NCBI GenBank assembly: GCA_009783885.1
Contig: WRCN01000015.1
Location: forward strand, 1-52,111
Direction: 5' to 3'
Source of the DNA: Bacteroidales bacterium
Lineage (GTDB): Bacteria > Bacteroidota > Bacteroidia > Bacteroidales > P3
DNA: 52,111 bases
The position numbers and the translations under genes were made by a program. Positions 43,185-52,111 of this stretch are shown in pieces. The stretch's first letter is position 1. Each line of letters begins with the position of its first letter. The notes beneath the pieces are model-generated. The model worked only from the letters and a program-made list of their open reading frames with translations. It was not told the DNA's origin and made no database searches.

Positions 43185-43892
43185 ATGCAAAAGCACGAAA
43201 TGCTCTACGAGGGCAAAGCCAAACAAGTTTACAAAACGTCTGATCCCGACCTTATTATTATTCGGTATAAAGACGACGCTACGGCATTCAACAATGTAAA
43301 AAAATCATCTATTGAAAACAAGGGGTTACTCAACAACGAAATATCGTCTATCATTTTCGGCAAACTGCACGAAGCCGGTATCAAAACCCATTTTGTCGAA
43401 AAATTGAACGAGCGCGAACAACTTTGTCGTGTTGTAGAAATCTTTCCGCTGGAGTTCATCATGCGAAATATCATTGCCGGTTCGATGGCGAAACGCCTTG
43501 ATATTCCCGAAGGAACAAAACCGAACAACGAAATCATCGACATTTGCTACAAAAAAGACGAGTTGGGCGATCCGCTCATCAACGACGACCACGCTGTGGC
43601 ACTCGGCGCAGCAACTTACAAGGAATTGGAAATTATGTATGACATGACTCGCAAGATAAATCAAGTGTTGACCGACCTTTTCAAAGGATTAGGCATCACA
43701 CTTGTCGATTTCAAAATAGAATTCGGAAAAACACGCGATGGAGAAATTGTTTTGGCCGATGAAATTAGCCCCGACACCTGCCGTCTTTGGGACATTGAAA
43801 CTAACGAAAAATTAGACAAAGACCGCTTTCGTCGCGACCTTGGCAACGTGCGAGAAGCGTACGAAGAGATTTTGAAACGACTAAAAAAATAA
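43185..43892 (+). CDS. purC: Phosphoribosylaminoimidazole-succinocarboxamide synthase
   Basis: Joins aspartate to CAIR with ATP. The 235-aa protein begins '[16 protein letters not shown]' and has '[11 protein letters not shown]', '[16 protein letters not shown]' and '[15 protein letters not shown]'-like '[15 protein letters not shown]'; the length is typical of the short bacterial form. It lies between purL and purF, has its own promoter, and is separated from purF by an AT-rich inverted repeat. Confidence 0.96.
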   Translation: MQKHEMLYEGKAKQVYKTSDPDLIIIRYKDDATAFNNVKKSSIENKGLLNNEISSIIFGKLHEAGIKTHFVEKLNEREQLCRVVEIFPLEFIMRNIIAGSMAKRLDIPEGTKPNNEIIDICYKKDELGDPLINDDHAVALGAATYKELEIMYDMTRKINQVLTDLFKGLGITLVDFKIEFGKTRDGEIVLADEISPDTCRLWDIETNEKLDKDRFRRDLGNVREAYEEILKRLKK

Positions 43893-43970
43893 ATTACGAA
43901 TTATCAATTACGAATTGACTTTCGCCCATAGCACATGATATTACATATTTGTAATTTATAATTCGTAATT
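43892..43970. repeat. Family V AT-rich inverted repeat between purC and purF
   Basis: Left arm AATTACGAATTATCAATTAC (43892-43911) and right arm GTAATTTATAATTCGTAATT (43951-43970) are inverted copies at 19 of 20 positions, and the left arm begins at the last base of the purC stop codon. It nearly fills the gap. Confidence 0.75.
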
Positions 43971-43983
43971 AAAAAAATCAATA

Positions 43984-45393
43984 ATGGCAATTATCAATGA
44001 TAGAGAATTACATGAAGAGTGCGGTGTTTTCGGCGCATTCGGCATACCCGATGCGGCAACACTCACGTATTATGGTTTGCACGCATTACAACACAGAGGA
44101 CAAGAAGGTTGCGGAATTGTGCGCGTAAAAAACCGTGTATTTAAACGTATAAAAGGCGAAGGATTAGTTACCGAAGTATTCAATGAGGAAAATCTTACCA
44201 CGCTCAATGGCGATATGGCCATAGGTCATGTTCGCTACTCTTCGAATGACAAAGGAGGTATTGAAAACGTTCAGCCTTTTTTGTTCATGCACAATACTGG
44301 CGATTTTGCAACGGCGCACAACGGCAGTGTTGTCAATGCGGTAGATCTAAAAAAACGTTTAGAAGACAATGGTAGTCTTTTCCATTCCACTTCGGACAGT
44401 GAAATTTTTGCACATCTTGTAAAAAAAGAGAGCAACGACCAAGATCGACTCAACGCTATTATCGACGCGCTAAATCAGATAGAAGGCGCATTCGCTTTCC
44501 TCATCATGACGGCCAGTAAAATCTATGCTTGTCGCGATAAACATGGATTGCGACCACTCTCTTTGGGAAAATTCGGCGATGGTTATGTGGTCAGCAGTGA
44601 AACCTGTGCATTCAATGTGGTAGGTGCAGAGTTTATTAGAGATGTAGAGCCCGGCGAAGTCGTTGTTATTGATAAAAACGGACTGACAAGCGTGGATTAT
44701 ACAAAAGACAAGCACCACAATATATGTTCAATGGAATACATTTATTTTGCTCGTCCCGACAGCGATCTCGAAGGAACAAATGTCCATACGTTTCGTAAGA
44801 AAACAGGCAAACTGCTGTTCCGCGAAGCACCACCCATTGAGGCCGATGTTGTGATTGGAGTTCCTGATTCCAGTTTAAGTGCTGCTATTGGATATAGTGA
44901 AGAAAGCGGGATTCCATACGAAATGGGAATTATCAAAAATAGATATGTCGGCAGAACGTTTATTCAACCTTCTCAAGAATTGCGCGAAAAGGGCGTCAGA
45001 ATGAAGTTATCGGCTGTTAGAAGTATTGTCAATGGTAAACGTGTTATTCTTGTAGATGACTCAATTGTGAGAGGAACAACATCCAGACGAACCGTTCGAA
45101 TGCTCAAACAAGCCGGCGCGAAGGAAGTGCATTTGCGCATTGCCAGTCCGTTGATTACGCATCCATGTTTCTATGGAGTAGATACGTCCACTTACGAAGA
45201 ACTTATAGGTGCAAAATTTAAAGATAAACTCGAAAAAATCAAAGAAAGTATCGGCGCTGATTCGCTGGCTTACCTTTCACCCGAGTCGCTCTATGAAGCT
45301 GCCAACAATAATTGCGAACTTTGCCTTGCATGTTTCACAGGCAAATACCCCACTGCAACTTATCAATCTATACACGATGTAAACAAGATATAA
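43984..45393 (+). CDS. purF: Amidophosphoribosyltransferase
   Basis: First committed step of purine synthesis, making phosphoribosylamine from PRPP and glutamine. In the 469-aa protein the glutaminase nucleophile is expected to be the Cys in 'LHEECGVFG', exposed after propeptide cleavage. Also seen: 'ALQHRGQEGCGIV', the PRPP loop 'VILVDDSIVRGTTSRR' and 'PCFYGVDTSTYEEL'. C-terminal 'CELCLACFTGKYP' shows the [4Fe-4S]-containing B. subtilis type, which is oxygen-sensitive and suits an anaerobe. No promoter is evident in the repeat-filled gap upstream, so read-through from purC is likely. Confidence 0.96.
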   Translation: MAIINDRELHEECGVFGAFGIPDAATLTYYGLHALQHRGQEGCGIVRVKNRVFKRIKGEGLVTEVFNEENLTTLNGDMAIGHVRYSSNDKGGIENVQPFLFMHNTGDFATAHNGSVVNAVDLKKRLEDNGSLFHSTSDSEIFAHLVKKESNDQDRLNAIIDALNQIEGAFAFLIMTASKIYACRDKHGLRPLSLGKFGDGYVVSSETCAFNVVGAEFIRDVEPGEVVVIDKNGLTSVDYTKDKHHNICSMEYIYFARPDSDLEGTNVHTFRKKTGKLLFREAPPIEADVVIGVPDSSLSAAIGYSEESGIPYEMGIIKNRYVGRTFIQPSQELREKGVRMKLSAVRSIVNGKRVILVDDSIVRGTTSRRTVRMLKQAGAKEVHLRIASPLITHPCFYGVDTSTYEELIGAKFKDKLEKIKESIGADSLAYLSPESLYEAANNNCELCLACFTGKYPTATYQSIHDVNKI

Positions 45394-45490
45394 AAAAATA
45401 CTCGCAAAAAATTATTGTTATGAAAACAATCTTTGTAGTAGAAAACAAACAAAAATAACCTATCTAAGAAAAGTCAAAACTATTTTTACC

Positions 45491-46636
45491 ATGAATAATT
45501 TTCAGTTTCAAAACCCAACCAAACTCATTTTCGGGAAAGGACAAATCGCAAAATTAGTAGAAGAAATTCCGTTAAATAAAAAAATTCTCATCACATTCGG
45601 TGGGGGAAGTGTGAAGCAAAACGGTGTTTACGACCAAGTGAAAAAAGCTTTGAAAAACCACAACTGCATAGAGTTTTGGGGTATTGAACCCAATCCGACT
45701 GTCGAAACATTACGCAAAGCCATTACATTGGGAAAAGAAAACCAAATTGATTTTTTGTTGGCGGTTGGTGGAGGTTCTGTGTTGGATGGAACCAAACTCA
45801 TTTCTGCGGGAATTTTGAACGAAAATGAGGCTTGGGATATTGTTCGAAATCCCAAATTATTGGGGGAATGTGTGGTTTATGGGTCTGTGTTGACCTTGCC
45901 TGCAACAGGCTCGGAAATGAATCGCGGTGCGGTGATTTCGAATATGGTAACACATGAAAAATTTGCGTTTTATTCCACCTATCCGACGTTTTCGATTTTA
46001 GATCCGGAAACCACGTTTTCGTTACCGGAATTTCAGGTGGCTGTTGGCATTGCAGACACATTCGTTCATGTGATGGAACAATATTTGACTACGCCAAATC
46101 AATCGCCATTGATGGATCGTTGGGCAGAAGGAATTTTGCAAACATTAGTTGAAATTTCACCAAAAATCCGCAAAAATCAACACGATTATGACCAAATGAG
46201 TAATTTCATGCTTTGCGCTACTATGGCGCTGAATGGCTTTATTTCGATGGGCGTTTCGCAAGATTGGGCTACACACATGATTGGACACGAAATCACGGCA
46301 CTACACAACACCACGCACGGACAAAGTTTGGTGATTGTTTTACCTGCATTGATGAGTGTTTTGGCAAAACAAAAACAAGAGAAAATTTTGCAATATGGAA
46401 CTCGTGTTTGGAACATTACGACAGGTTCAACCGAAGAAAAAATCCAAAAAACAATTGCTCAAACCGAAACGTTTTTCCGCTCGTTGGGATTAGCAACCAA
46501 ACTTTCCGAACTGAACATTAGTCAAGATACGATTGATGAGATTGTTAGTCGTTTCGAGACTCGCGGCACCATGTTGGGCGAAAATCAAAATGTTTCCGCA
46601 GATGTTGTAAAAGAAATTTTGGAATTGGCAAAATAA
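45491..46636 (+). CDS. Iron-containing alcohol dehydrogenase (YqhD/BdhA-like)
   Basis: A 381-aa group III dehydrogenase with 'NPTKLIFGKGQI' at the N-terminus, the nucleotide-binding 'LAVGGGSVLDGTK', and the metal-binding region 'VGIADTFVHVMEQYL' and 'HMIGHEITALHNTTHGQSL' with its Asp and three His. It matches NADPH-dependent butanol/aldehyde dehydrogenases. The 97-base gap upstream holds an ATTGTT/AACAAT inverted repeat and a weak AATCTTTG, but no clear promoter. The phospholipase-D-family gene follows after 4 bases. Confidence 0.9.
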   Translation: MNNFQFQNPTKLIFGKGQIAKLVEEIPLNKKILITFGGGSVKQNGVYDQVKKALKNHNCIEFWGIEPNPTVETLRKAITLGKENQIDFLLAVGGGSVLDGTKLISAGILNENEAWDIVRNPKLLGECVVYGSVLTLPATGSEMNRGAVISNMVTHEKFAFYSTYPTFSILDPETTFSLPEFQVAVGIADTFVHVMEQYLTTPNQSPLMDRWAEGILQTLVEISPKIRKNQHDYDQMSNFMLCATMALNGFISMGVSQDWATHMIGHEITALHNTTHGQSLVIVLPALMSVLAKQKQEKILQYGTRVWNITTGSTEEKIQKTIAQTETFFRSLGLATKLSELNISQDTIDEIVSRFETRGTMLGENQNVSADVVKEILELAK

Positions 46637-46640
46637 AACC

Positions 46641-47705
46641 ATGAAAACTCAACTTTTCGATGATAATGTCTATTTTTTTCACAGCATTTTGAACGATATC
46701 GAAAATGCCAAACACGCTATCCTTATCGAAATGTATCGCATTACCAACGATGAAGTTGGCGAACGACTGACCGAAGTTCTCGTCGAAAAGTGCAAACAAG
46801 GCCTTGAAGTACGACTACTTTTAGATGCTTATGGCAGTATGCACTTCGAGAATTTGGCAAAACGCATCCACGAACATGGCGGGCAAGTTCGATTTTTCAA
46901 AAAACTGAAACTTTTTTTATTTAACACATTTCTGAAAAACAATTCACGAAATCATCGAAAATTGATTATTATTGATGACAGCATTGTTTATTTCGGAAGT
47001 TCAAATTTAACAAGCTATTCCAACGTTTGGCGAGACTTAAATTTACGTGTTGAAGGTGAGTTTGCAACCGTTTTTAAACCTGTTTTTGAGAAAAGTTATG
47101 AATTGCATAAATTTTATGACTTTAATTTTTTCGAACGCATAAAACCCATTATTTACGGGCATTTTCGAATTATTCAAGACAGACCGTCAACTTATTTTCA
47201 AAGTGTAAAAAACCATTTTTTATATTTAATTCGAAATGCCAAATCGGAAATTATCATTGAAACGCCTTATTTTTTGCCCGGTTACGACATTCGACATGCT
47301 TTGATGAATGCAGCAAAAAAACGCGGGGTATCGGTCAAACTGCTCATTCCGCAATATTCCGATGTGCGCACGGTCGATTTGCTTCGCAATAAATATTTGG
47401 GACAACTGCACAAAAGCGGTGTGCAGTTGCTGTTTTATACACCAAACAACCTTCATGCTAAATGTGTATTGGTTGACAATCAGCGATTTTCGGTAGGTTC
47501 GTCCAATTTCGATTATCGCAGTTTTCGCTATCAGTTCGAAATAATGGTTTCGGGGAAAGATCAAGAGGTGATCAGACTATTGTCCGACCACCTCCATGAA
47601 ACCGAAACGCAATGCATTCCGTTCGACTACAATGTTTGGAAACATCGTGGAAACATTACCAAATTTATGGAATGGTTGATGTTTCCGTTTCGTAAATTGT
47701 TTTAA
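46641..47705 (+). CDS. Cardiolipin synthase-like phospholipase D family protein
   Basis: A 354-aa protein with two HKD motifs: 'NHRKLIIIDDSIVYFGSSNLT' in the first half and 'LHAKCVLVDNQRFSVGSSNFDYRS' in the second. That is the layout of cardiolipin synthases of the ClsB/ClsC size. There are no N-terminal membrane helices, unlike ClsA, so it may be ClsB-like; a different phosphatidyltransferase role is possible. It is translated with the alcohol dehydrogenase and ends 2 bases before the convergent recA stop, with no terminator between. Confidence 0.85.
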   Translation: MKTQLFDDNVYFFHSILNDIENAKHAILIEMYRITNDEVGERLTEVLVEKCKQGLEVRLLLDAYGSMHFENLAKRIHEHGGQVRFFKKLKLFLFNTFLKNNSRNHRKLIIIDDSIVYFGSSNLTSYSNVWRDLNLRVEGEFATVFKPVFEKSYELHKFYDFNFFERIKPIIYGHFRIIQDRPSTYFQSVKNHFLYLIRNAKSEIIIETPYFLPGYDIRHALMNAAKKRGVSVKLLIPQYSDVRTVDLLRNKYLGQLHKSGVQLLFYTPNNLHAKCVLVDNQRFSVGSSNFDYRSFRYQFEIMVSGKDQEVIRLLSDHLHETETQCIPFDYNVWKHRGNITKFMEWLMFPFRKLF

Positions 47706-47707
47706 TA

Positions 47708-48724
47708 TTATTTCAACGCTTCGCGAACCTTGGATTCCAATTCATCCATCAATTCGGGATTGTCGTTGAGCAATTGTTTCACTGCGTCGCGACCTTGTCC
47801 AAGTTTCGTGTCGCCATAACTGAACCAAGAACCACTCTTTTTGATGATGTTGTAATCAACACCCAAATCCAAAATTTCGCCGACTTTGGAAATACCTTCG
47901 CCATAAAGCAAATCAAATTCTGCGGTGCGGAACGGAGGAGCCACTTTGTTTTTTACGATTTTGACTTTTACGCGGTTTCCGATCACAGTTTCGCCTTCTT
48001 TGATAGCTGTTTGGCGACGAATATCTACTCGCACAGATGCGTAGAACTTCAATGCATTACCACCGGTTGTAGTTTCGGGGTTTCCAAACATCACGCCGAT
48101 TTTTTCGCGCAATTGATTGATGAATATGCAGCAAGCGCCGGTTTTACTGATCGTTCCAGTGAGTTTCCGCAATGCTTGTGACATCAAACGCGCATGAAGA
48201 CCCATTTTAGATTCGCCCATTTCGCCTTCGATTTCGCTTTTCGGCGTAAGTGCAGCCACAGAGTCGATAACGATAATGTCAATGGCACCCGAACGAATTA
48301 GATTTTCAGCAATTTCCAAGGCTTGCTCACCATTGTCGGGTTGCGAAATCAACAAATCTTCGATGTTTACGCCCAATTTTTGAGCATAAAAGCGGTCAAA
48401 CGCGTGTTCGGCATCAATAAATGCAGCAATACCGCCGTTTTTCTGAACTTCGGCAATCGCGTGAATCGCCAACGTGGTTTTACCCGAAGATTCCGGACCA
48501 TAAATTTCAACGATACGCCCTTTCGGGAAACCGCCAATACCAAGCGCTGCATCCACACCAATAGAGCCTGTGGAAATCACGTCTACTTTTTCAACAGCGT
48601 GATCGCCCATTTTCATGATTGCGCCTTTGCCATAAGATTTTTCAATTTTATCCAACGTGAGTTGAAGTGCTTTCAGCTTTTCCGCTTTGTTGGTTTGTTC
48701 TGCTGTTTCTTCTTTTTTTGCCAT
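47708..48724 (-). CDS. recA: Recombinase RecA
   Basis: Strand exchange and SOS coprotease. The 338-aa protein has '[20 protein letters not shown]', Walker A G76-P-E-S-S-G-K-T-T84, '[22 protein letters not shown]', '[19 protein letters not shown]' and '[29 protein letters not shown]'. The C-terminal tail is short and acidic. The upstream 204 bases hold a -7 box at 48819-48826 and two direct repeats, but no recognisable E. coli- or Bacillus-type LexA box. It stands alone. Confidence 0.97.
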   Translation of the reverse strand: MAKKEETAEQTNKAEKLKALQLTLDKIEKSYGKGAIMKMGDHAVEKVDVISTGSIGVDAALGIGGFPKGRIVEIYGPESSGKTTLAIHAIAEVQKNGGIAAFIDAEHAFDRFYAQKLGVNIEDLLISQPDNGEQALEIAENLIRSGAIDIIVIDSVAALTPKSEIEGEMGESKMGLHARLMSQALRKLTGTISKTGACCIFINQLREKIGVMFGNPETTTGGNALKFYASVRVDIRRQTAIKEGETVIGNRVKVKIVKNKVAPPFRTAEFDLLYGEGISKVGEILDLGVDYNIIKKSGSWFSYGDTKLGQGRDAVKQLLNDNPELMDELESKVREALK

Positions 48725-48818
48725 GATTTTTTGTTTATAAAGTTTATAAGGTTTAAAAGGTTTGTAAGGTTGTTTGCAATTTGATAAAGCCTCTTTAAAA
48801 ATTTCACAAACTATTTTG

Positions 48819-48826
48819 CAAAGTTA
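48819..48826 (-). promoter_or_regulatory. recA -7 box
   Basis: TAACTTTG on the minus strand, about 95 bases before ATG 48724. The leader is AT-rich and repeats AAGGTTT-like blocks (48733-48772). Confidence 0.6.
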
Positions 48827-48858
48827 CGCCGAATTTTTGGAAAAAAAAAGCGAAAAAT

Positions 48859-48897
48859 TGTTAAAAAGTGTTAAATTTGTCAAAAAAGTGTTAAATT
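48859..48897. repeat. Two direct repeats upstream of recA
   Basis: TTGTTAAAAAGTGTTAAATT (48859-48878) and TTGTCAAAAAAGTGTTAAAT plus T (48877-48897) differ by one substitution and one inserted A. They lie upstream of the recA -7 box and could bind a regulator. Confidence 0.6.
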
Positions 48898-48928
48898 ATC
48901 CTTAACTCGTTGTTTTATTTTAGATCTA

Positions 48929-50635
48929 TTACACTTCCTTACGATTTTTTGCTACCTCCAATTTCTGCATCTGAAACGCAATTTGTTCATCCTCAATTTT
49001 GGAAAACAAATGCTCGGCTTTGTTAATTTGATGCCCTGTTGGAACTAAATCCACACGTCCGGCTTCCGCCCATTTTTGTGCAGAAAGATTGAGCATGTGA
49101 TTGATTTTTCCAGCAGTAAACGGCAAAAACGGCTCGCAAATAATGGCTAAATTAGCGCAAATTTGCAAACTCAAATTCAAAATTGTTTTTACTTGTTCGG
49201 GCTCGGTTTTTTGGAGTTTCCAAGGCTCGGTTTCGGTCAAATATTTATTCCCAACTCGTGCTAAATTCATCATTTCTGCAAGGGCTTCGCGAAATTTGTA
49301 ATGTTCGATACTTGTCGCCACTTTTTGAGGAATTGTTTTGATGTCCTCAATAACGTCTTTGTCAAGCGCTGTCAATTCTGTACATTCGGGAACTTTGCCT
49401 TCGTAATATTTATCAATCAACACAACCGTTCGGTTCACAAAATTTCCAAAAATTGCCAACAATTCGCTATTGTTGCGAGTTTGAAAATCTTTCCATGTAA
49501 AATCGTTATCCTTAGTCTCAGGCGCTATTGCTGTGAGCACATAACGCAAAACATCTTGCTGGTTTGGAAATTCTTGCAAATATTCATGCAACCAAACGGC
49601 CCAATTTCGAGATGTAGAAATTTTATCATTCTCCAAATTCAAAAACTCGTTTGCAGGCACATTGTCAGGCAAAATGTACGATCCTTCAGCTTTCAACATT
49701 GCCGGAAAAATAATACAATGGAACACAATATTGTCTTTTCCAATAAAATGTACGAGTTTTGTTTCCTCATCTTTCCAATATTTTTCCCAATCGTCCCGAA
49801 GTTCTTTGGTTGCCGAAATGTAGCCGATTGGCGCGTCAAACCAAACATATAGAACTTTGCCTTCTGCATTTTCGAGCGGAACTTTCACGCCCCAATCCAA
49901 GTCGCGCGTCACAGCGCGAGGCTGTAAACCTAAATCAATCCACGATTTGCATTGCCCGTAAACATTAACTTTCCAGTCATCTTTATGACCTTCCAAAATC
50001 CACGTTTTAAAAAAATCTTCGTATTGATCTAAAGGTAAATACCAGTGTTTAGTTTCTTTCAAAATTGGCGTGTTTCCGCTAATTGCGGATTTCGGATTAA
50101 TCAAATCAGTAGCATTTAGCGATGTTCCGCATTGTTCACATTGATCGCCGTAAGCATTAGAATTGTGGCAATGTGGGCATTCTCCGGTAATATAGCGATC
50201 TGCTAAGAATTGATTATTGGCTTCATCAAAATATTGCTCCGTTGTTTTTTCAATAAATTTTCCATTGTCGTAAAGTTTTTTGAAAAAATCTGCAGCGGTT
50301 TCATGGTGGATTTTTGCAGTAGTTCGCGAATAAATATCAAATGAAATACCCAAATCTGCAAAGGATTGCTTGATTATAGCATGATATTTATCTACAATGT
50401 CTTGCGGTGTAACCCCCATTTCACGAGCTTTTATCGTAATCGGCACACCGTGTTCGTCACTTCCGCCGATAAAAACGACGTCTTGGTTTGTTGAGCGCAG
50501 ATAGCGAACATAAATGTCAGCAGGCACGTAAACTCCTGCCAAATGCCCGATATGAATAGGTCCGTTGGCATAAGGAAGTGCCGTAGTAACTGTGTAACGT
50601 TCTGGGTTTTTAACGATGGGTTGTTCAAAATTCAT
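48929..50635 (-). CDS. metG: Methionyl-tRNA synthetase without the C-terminal tRNA-binding domain
   Basis: Charges initiator and elongator tRNA-Met. The 568-aa protein has '[26 protein letters not shown]' (HIGH), a two-knuckle zinc insert (C-P-H-C ... C-E-Q-C around residues 150-170), '[11 protein letters not shown]', and '[14 protein letters not shown]', the KMSKS equivalent of this clade. Many Bacteroidetes MetG carry an extra EMAPII-like C-terminal domain of about 110 residues. Here the protein stops after the anticodon-binding helices, and no such domain follows. A weak -7 box (TAATTTTG, 50678-50685, minus) lies upstream. Confidence 0.95.
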   Translation of the reverse strand: MNFEQPIVKNPERYTVTTALPYANGPIHIGHLAGVYVPADIYVRYLRSTNQDVVFIGGSDEHGVPITIKAREMGVTPQDIVDKYHAIIKQSFADLGISFDIYSRTTAKIHHETAADFFKKLYDNGKFIEKTTEQYFDEANNQFLADRYITGECPHCHNSNAYGDQCEQCGTSLNATDLINPKSAISGNTPILKETKHWYLPLDQYEDFFKTWILEGHKDDWKVNVYGQCKSWIDLGLQPRAVTRDLDWGVKVPLENAEGKVLYVWFDAPIGYISATKELRDDWEKYWKDEETKLVHFIGKDNIVFHCIIFPAMLKAEGSYILPDNVPANEFLNLENDKISTSRNWAVWLHEYLQEFPNQQDVLRYVLTAIAPETKDNDFTWKDFQTRNNSELLAIFGNFVNRTVVLIDKYYEGKVPECTELTALDKDVIEDIKTIPQKVATSIEHYKFREALAEMMNLARVGNKYLTETEPWKLQKTEPEQVKTILNLSLQICANLAIICEPFLPFTAGKINHMLNLSAQKWAEAGRVDLVPTGHQINKAEHLFSKIEDEQIAFQMQKLEVAKNRKEV

Positions 50636-50720
50636 GAGTGTTGAGTGAAATTCGTTTGACTTTTTGATTTATTTTTGCAAAATTAAGCAAAAAATTGCAA
50701 TTAGCGAAAAAAAAATATCA

Positions 50721-51935
50721 ATGAATATCAAATTTAACAAATTTATACGCCCCATCATTCATCTGCCTACACCGGAAAAAGTTCTTATTTTACTGGCGAT
50801 TACGGGTTGTTTTACGCTTTACGCAAAAATTAATTACGAGCAAGCCGAGGCTCCATGTTTTGCAGCGAAAATAGAAACCGCAATTGATTCTGCAAAATAT
50901 AACCGAATTGATAAAATTTTGACTGATGCCTTTAATCAAGGACGTTTCAACGGACATGTGATCTATGCAGAAAATGGCAGAATTTTGTACAACTCCACAT
51001 TCGGCTACGAAGATTTGAAAACCAAAAAACCACTTACCGATACGTCTATTTTTCAGTTGGCATCGACCAGCAAACCCTTTACAGCCATTGCAATCCTAAA
51101 ACTGCATCAAAAGAAAAAATTAGACATCAATCAATTCGTCATTCATTATTTACCCGATTTTCCCTTTAAAAATATAACCATCAAACATCTTTTGCAACAC
51201 CGTTCGGGATTACCCAATTATATGCACTTGTCGCACAAAAATTGGGATTATCGTAAACCCTTGACCAACGCAGATCTCACGCCTTTGCTAAAAAAAACCA
51301 ACGCAAGATTGCAATTCAATCCGGATAGCAGATTTCAATACAATAACACCAACTACGCGTATTTGGCGAATATTATTGAAAAAGTGAGCGGACAAACCTA
51401 TCATGAATACATGAAAAAACAGATTTTTGAACCGCTTGGTATGCACAATACGTATGTTTATTTACATGACGAAAGACACAGTTATAACCCCGTTAAAGGC
51501 TATGATTTCAGTAGAAAACGCGGATTTTACGAACGAAAAACGGATTATTTAGACGGCGTTGCCGGCGACAAAGGCATTTTTTCAACCGCAAACGATTTAT
51601 TTTTATTCGATCAAGCCTTGCACAATCACAAACTTATTTCCAAAGCCTTGTTGCAATTAGCATTCACGCCGACTAAGCCATTCGATGAAAAACACACTCG
51701 CGACTACGGGTTAGGTTTTCGTGTAAAAATGACAGACGAAGGATACCCGATTGCCTTTCATCACGGCTGGTGGAAAGGATTTCGCACCTATTACATTCAC
51801 GATTATGAAAATGGGCGCACATTGATTTGGCTCAACAATCGCAGTGATGTGACCATTACACCTTTAATGAACGAAATTCTTGAACAGATTGGAATTTCAG
51901 ACGACGATCAACCCGCATTAGGAGGCGGAAATTAA
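50721..51935 (+). CDS. Serine beta-lactamase-like hydrolase
   Basis: A 404-aa protein of the beta-lactamase/transpeptidase-like (AmpC/esterase) superfamily. One hydrophobic N-terminal segment (about residues 18-36) suggests membrane anchoring or export. Catalytic S115-T-S-K118, Tyr in 'QYNNTNYAYLANII' and the third motif 'HHGWWKGF' are seen. Substrates in this family range from D-amino peptides to esters; a beta-lactam role cannot be claimed. ATG 50721 is used because the longer frame begins in the metG promoter region. It is divergent from metG and followed by a Family III repeat. Confidence 0.85.
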   Translation: MNIKFNKFIRPIIHLPTPEKVLILLAITGCFTLYAKINYEQAEAPCFAAKIETAIDSAKYNRIDKILTDAFNQGRFNGHVIYAENGRILYNSTFGYEDLKTKKPLTDTSIFQLASTSKPFTAIAILKLHQKKKLDINQFVIHYLPDFPFKNITIKHLLQHRSGLPNYMHLSHKNWDYRKPLTNADLTPLLKKTNARLQFNPDSRFQYNNTNYAYLANIIEKVSGQTYHEYMKKQIFEPLGMHNTYVYLHDERHSYNPVKGYDFSRKRGFYERKTDYLDGVAGDKGIFSTANDLFLFDQALHNHKLISKALLQLAFTPTKPFDEKHTRDYGLGFRVKMTDEGYPIAFHHGWWKGFRTYYIHDYENGRTLIWLNNRSDVTITPLMNEILEQIGISDDDQPALGGGN

Positions 51936-51936
51936 T

Positions 51937-51965
51937 GTAGGAATAGGTTTCAAACCAGCCTCTAC
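51937..51965 (+). repeat. Family III palindrome after the hydrolase gene
   Basis: A 29-base unit: GTAGGAATAGGTTT, C, AAACCAGCCTCTAC. Same size and ends as the copies at 29775 and 31481. Confidence 0.75.
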
Positions 51966-51997
51966 GTAATGACCAAATCAAAATTTTTCAAAAAAAC

Positions 51998-52028
51998 TTG
52001 TAAAATCCAAAAAAAAATCGTACCTTTG
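51998..52028 (+). promoter_or_regulatory. Promoter of initiator tRNA-Met
   Basis: TTG 51998-52000 and TACCTTTG 52021-52028 are 20 bases apart; the tRNA begins 10 bases later. Confidence 0.8.
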
Positions 52029-52037
52029 CACTCACAT

Positions 52038-52109
52038 TGCGGGGTAGAGCAGAGGCAGCTCGTCGGGCTCATAACCCGGAGGTCGTTGGTTCGAATCCAG
52101 CCCCCGCTA
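52038..52109 (+). tRNA. Initiator tRNA-Met (CAT)
   Basis: The acceptor TGCGGGG/CCCCGCT leaves position 1 and 72 unpaired (T-T), the initiator hallmark. The anticodon stem has three G-C pairs (GGG/CCC) around CTCATAA. T arm GTTGG-TTCGAAT-CCAGC. Discriminator A at 52109; CCA is not encoded. The short D loop (AGAGGCA) gives 72 bases in total. Confidence 0.95.
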
Positions 52110-52111
52110 CT

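Noticed and set aside
48323..48784. A 153-codon open frame antisense to recA and its leader
   Set aside because: It is the mirror of a conserved gene, has low-complexity F/C/R-rich translation and no promoter. The same holds for the long antisense frames over purD, pfp, mrdA and purL.
48929..50635. metG truncated by a frameshift or repeat
   Set aside because: No C-terminal domain remnant is found in any frame downstream and no repeat is at the end. Short MetG forms exist, so it is treated as natural.

Overview
This window is a 52 kb piece of chromosome from a member of the Bacteroidetes, most likely an anaerobic Bacteroidales-type organism. Four things point there. (1) Nearly every gene with space upstream carries the Bacteroidetes promoter: a TAnnTTTG -7 box, usually TATCTTTG, often with a TTG/TTTG element 19-20 bases further upstream. 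(2) Shine-Dalgarno sites are mostly absent. (3) The gene families are those of this phylum: a fused gamma/alpha 2-oxoacid:ferredoxin oxidoreductase, long PPi-dependent phosphofructokinase, long eukaryote-like IleS, single-chain PurL, an AsmA-type giant and SufC/SufD. (4) The tmRNA encodes a tag ending NYALAA. Nearly all genes are housekeeping. I see no prophage, insertion sequence, CRISPR array or rRNA.

Layout. 1-9.1 kb: 3' part of an AsmA-like gene, a zinc-ribbon/CD225-type membrane protein, a DUF2752 protein, queA, a secreted thioredoxin-like protein, purD, a short-chain dehydrogenase and a small outer-membrane barrel. 9.1-17.5 kb, minus strand: a 1131-aa beta-propeller/barrel protein, then the run pnuC-sufC-sufD-pfp-maf. 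17.5-24 kb: phosphate butyryltransferase, an XRE regulator and a small sigma-like ORF on plus; ileS-dksA/traR-lspA on minus. 24-28 kb: korB-korA, tmRNA and tRNA-Pro. 28-37.4 kb: mltG, rpoN, the operon luxE-like/VOC/apbE, and divergent from it lipoprotein-mrdA-rodA. 37.4-52.1 kb: msrA, a C1 peptidase, purL, purC, purF, an iron alcohol dehydrogenase, a cardiolipin synthase, recA, metG, a serine beta-lactamase-like hydrolase and initiator tRNA-Met at the right edge.

The genes cover purine synthesis (purD, purL, purC, purF), translation (ileS, metG, queA, two tRNAs, tmRNA), envelope growth (mrdA, rodA, mltG, lspA, cls) and fermentative or anaerobic carbon metabolism (pfp, kor, ptb, alcohol dehydrogenase).

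The most unusual signal is a set of small palindromic repeats, at least four GC-richer families plus one AT-rich family. They sit between genes and also inside conserved genes, where they are translated in frame: queA, purL, rpoN, pfp, a LuxE-like synthetase and the propeller/barrel protein. In other genes they supply the stop codon (sufC, pnuC, maf, luxE-like). This resembles the Rickettsia palindromic elements. purL alone carries an insert of about 85 codons made of four hairpin elements in the linker before its glutaminase domain. Family III copies keep their ends while their palindromic cores change on both arms, which suggests the hairpin itself is maintained. Other notable points are a single-base frameshift in ileS, four genes whose -7 box lies only 3-4 bases from the start codon (probably leaderless mRNAs), and divergent promoters built as near-perfect inverted repeats. 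All calls come from reading the sequence; no database search was run.
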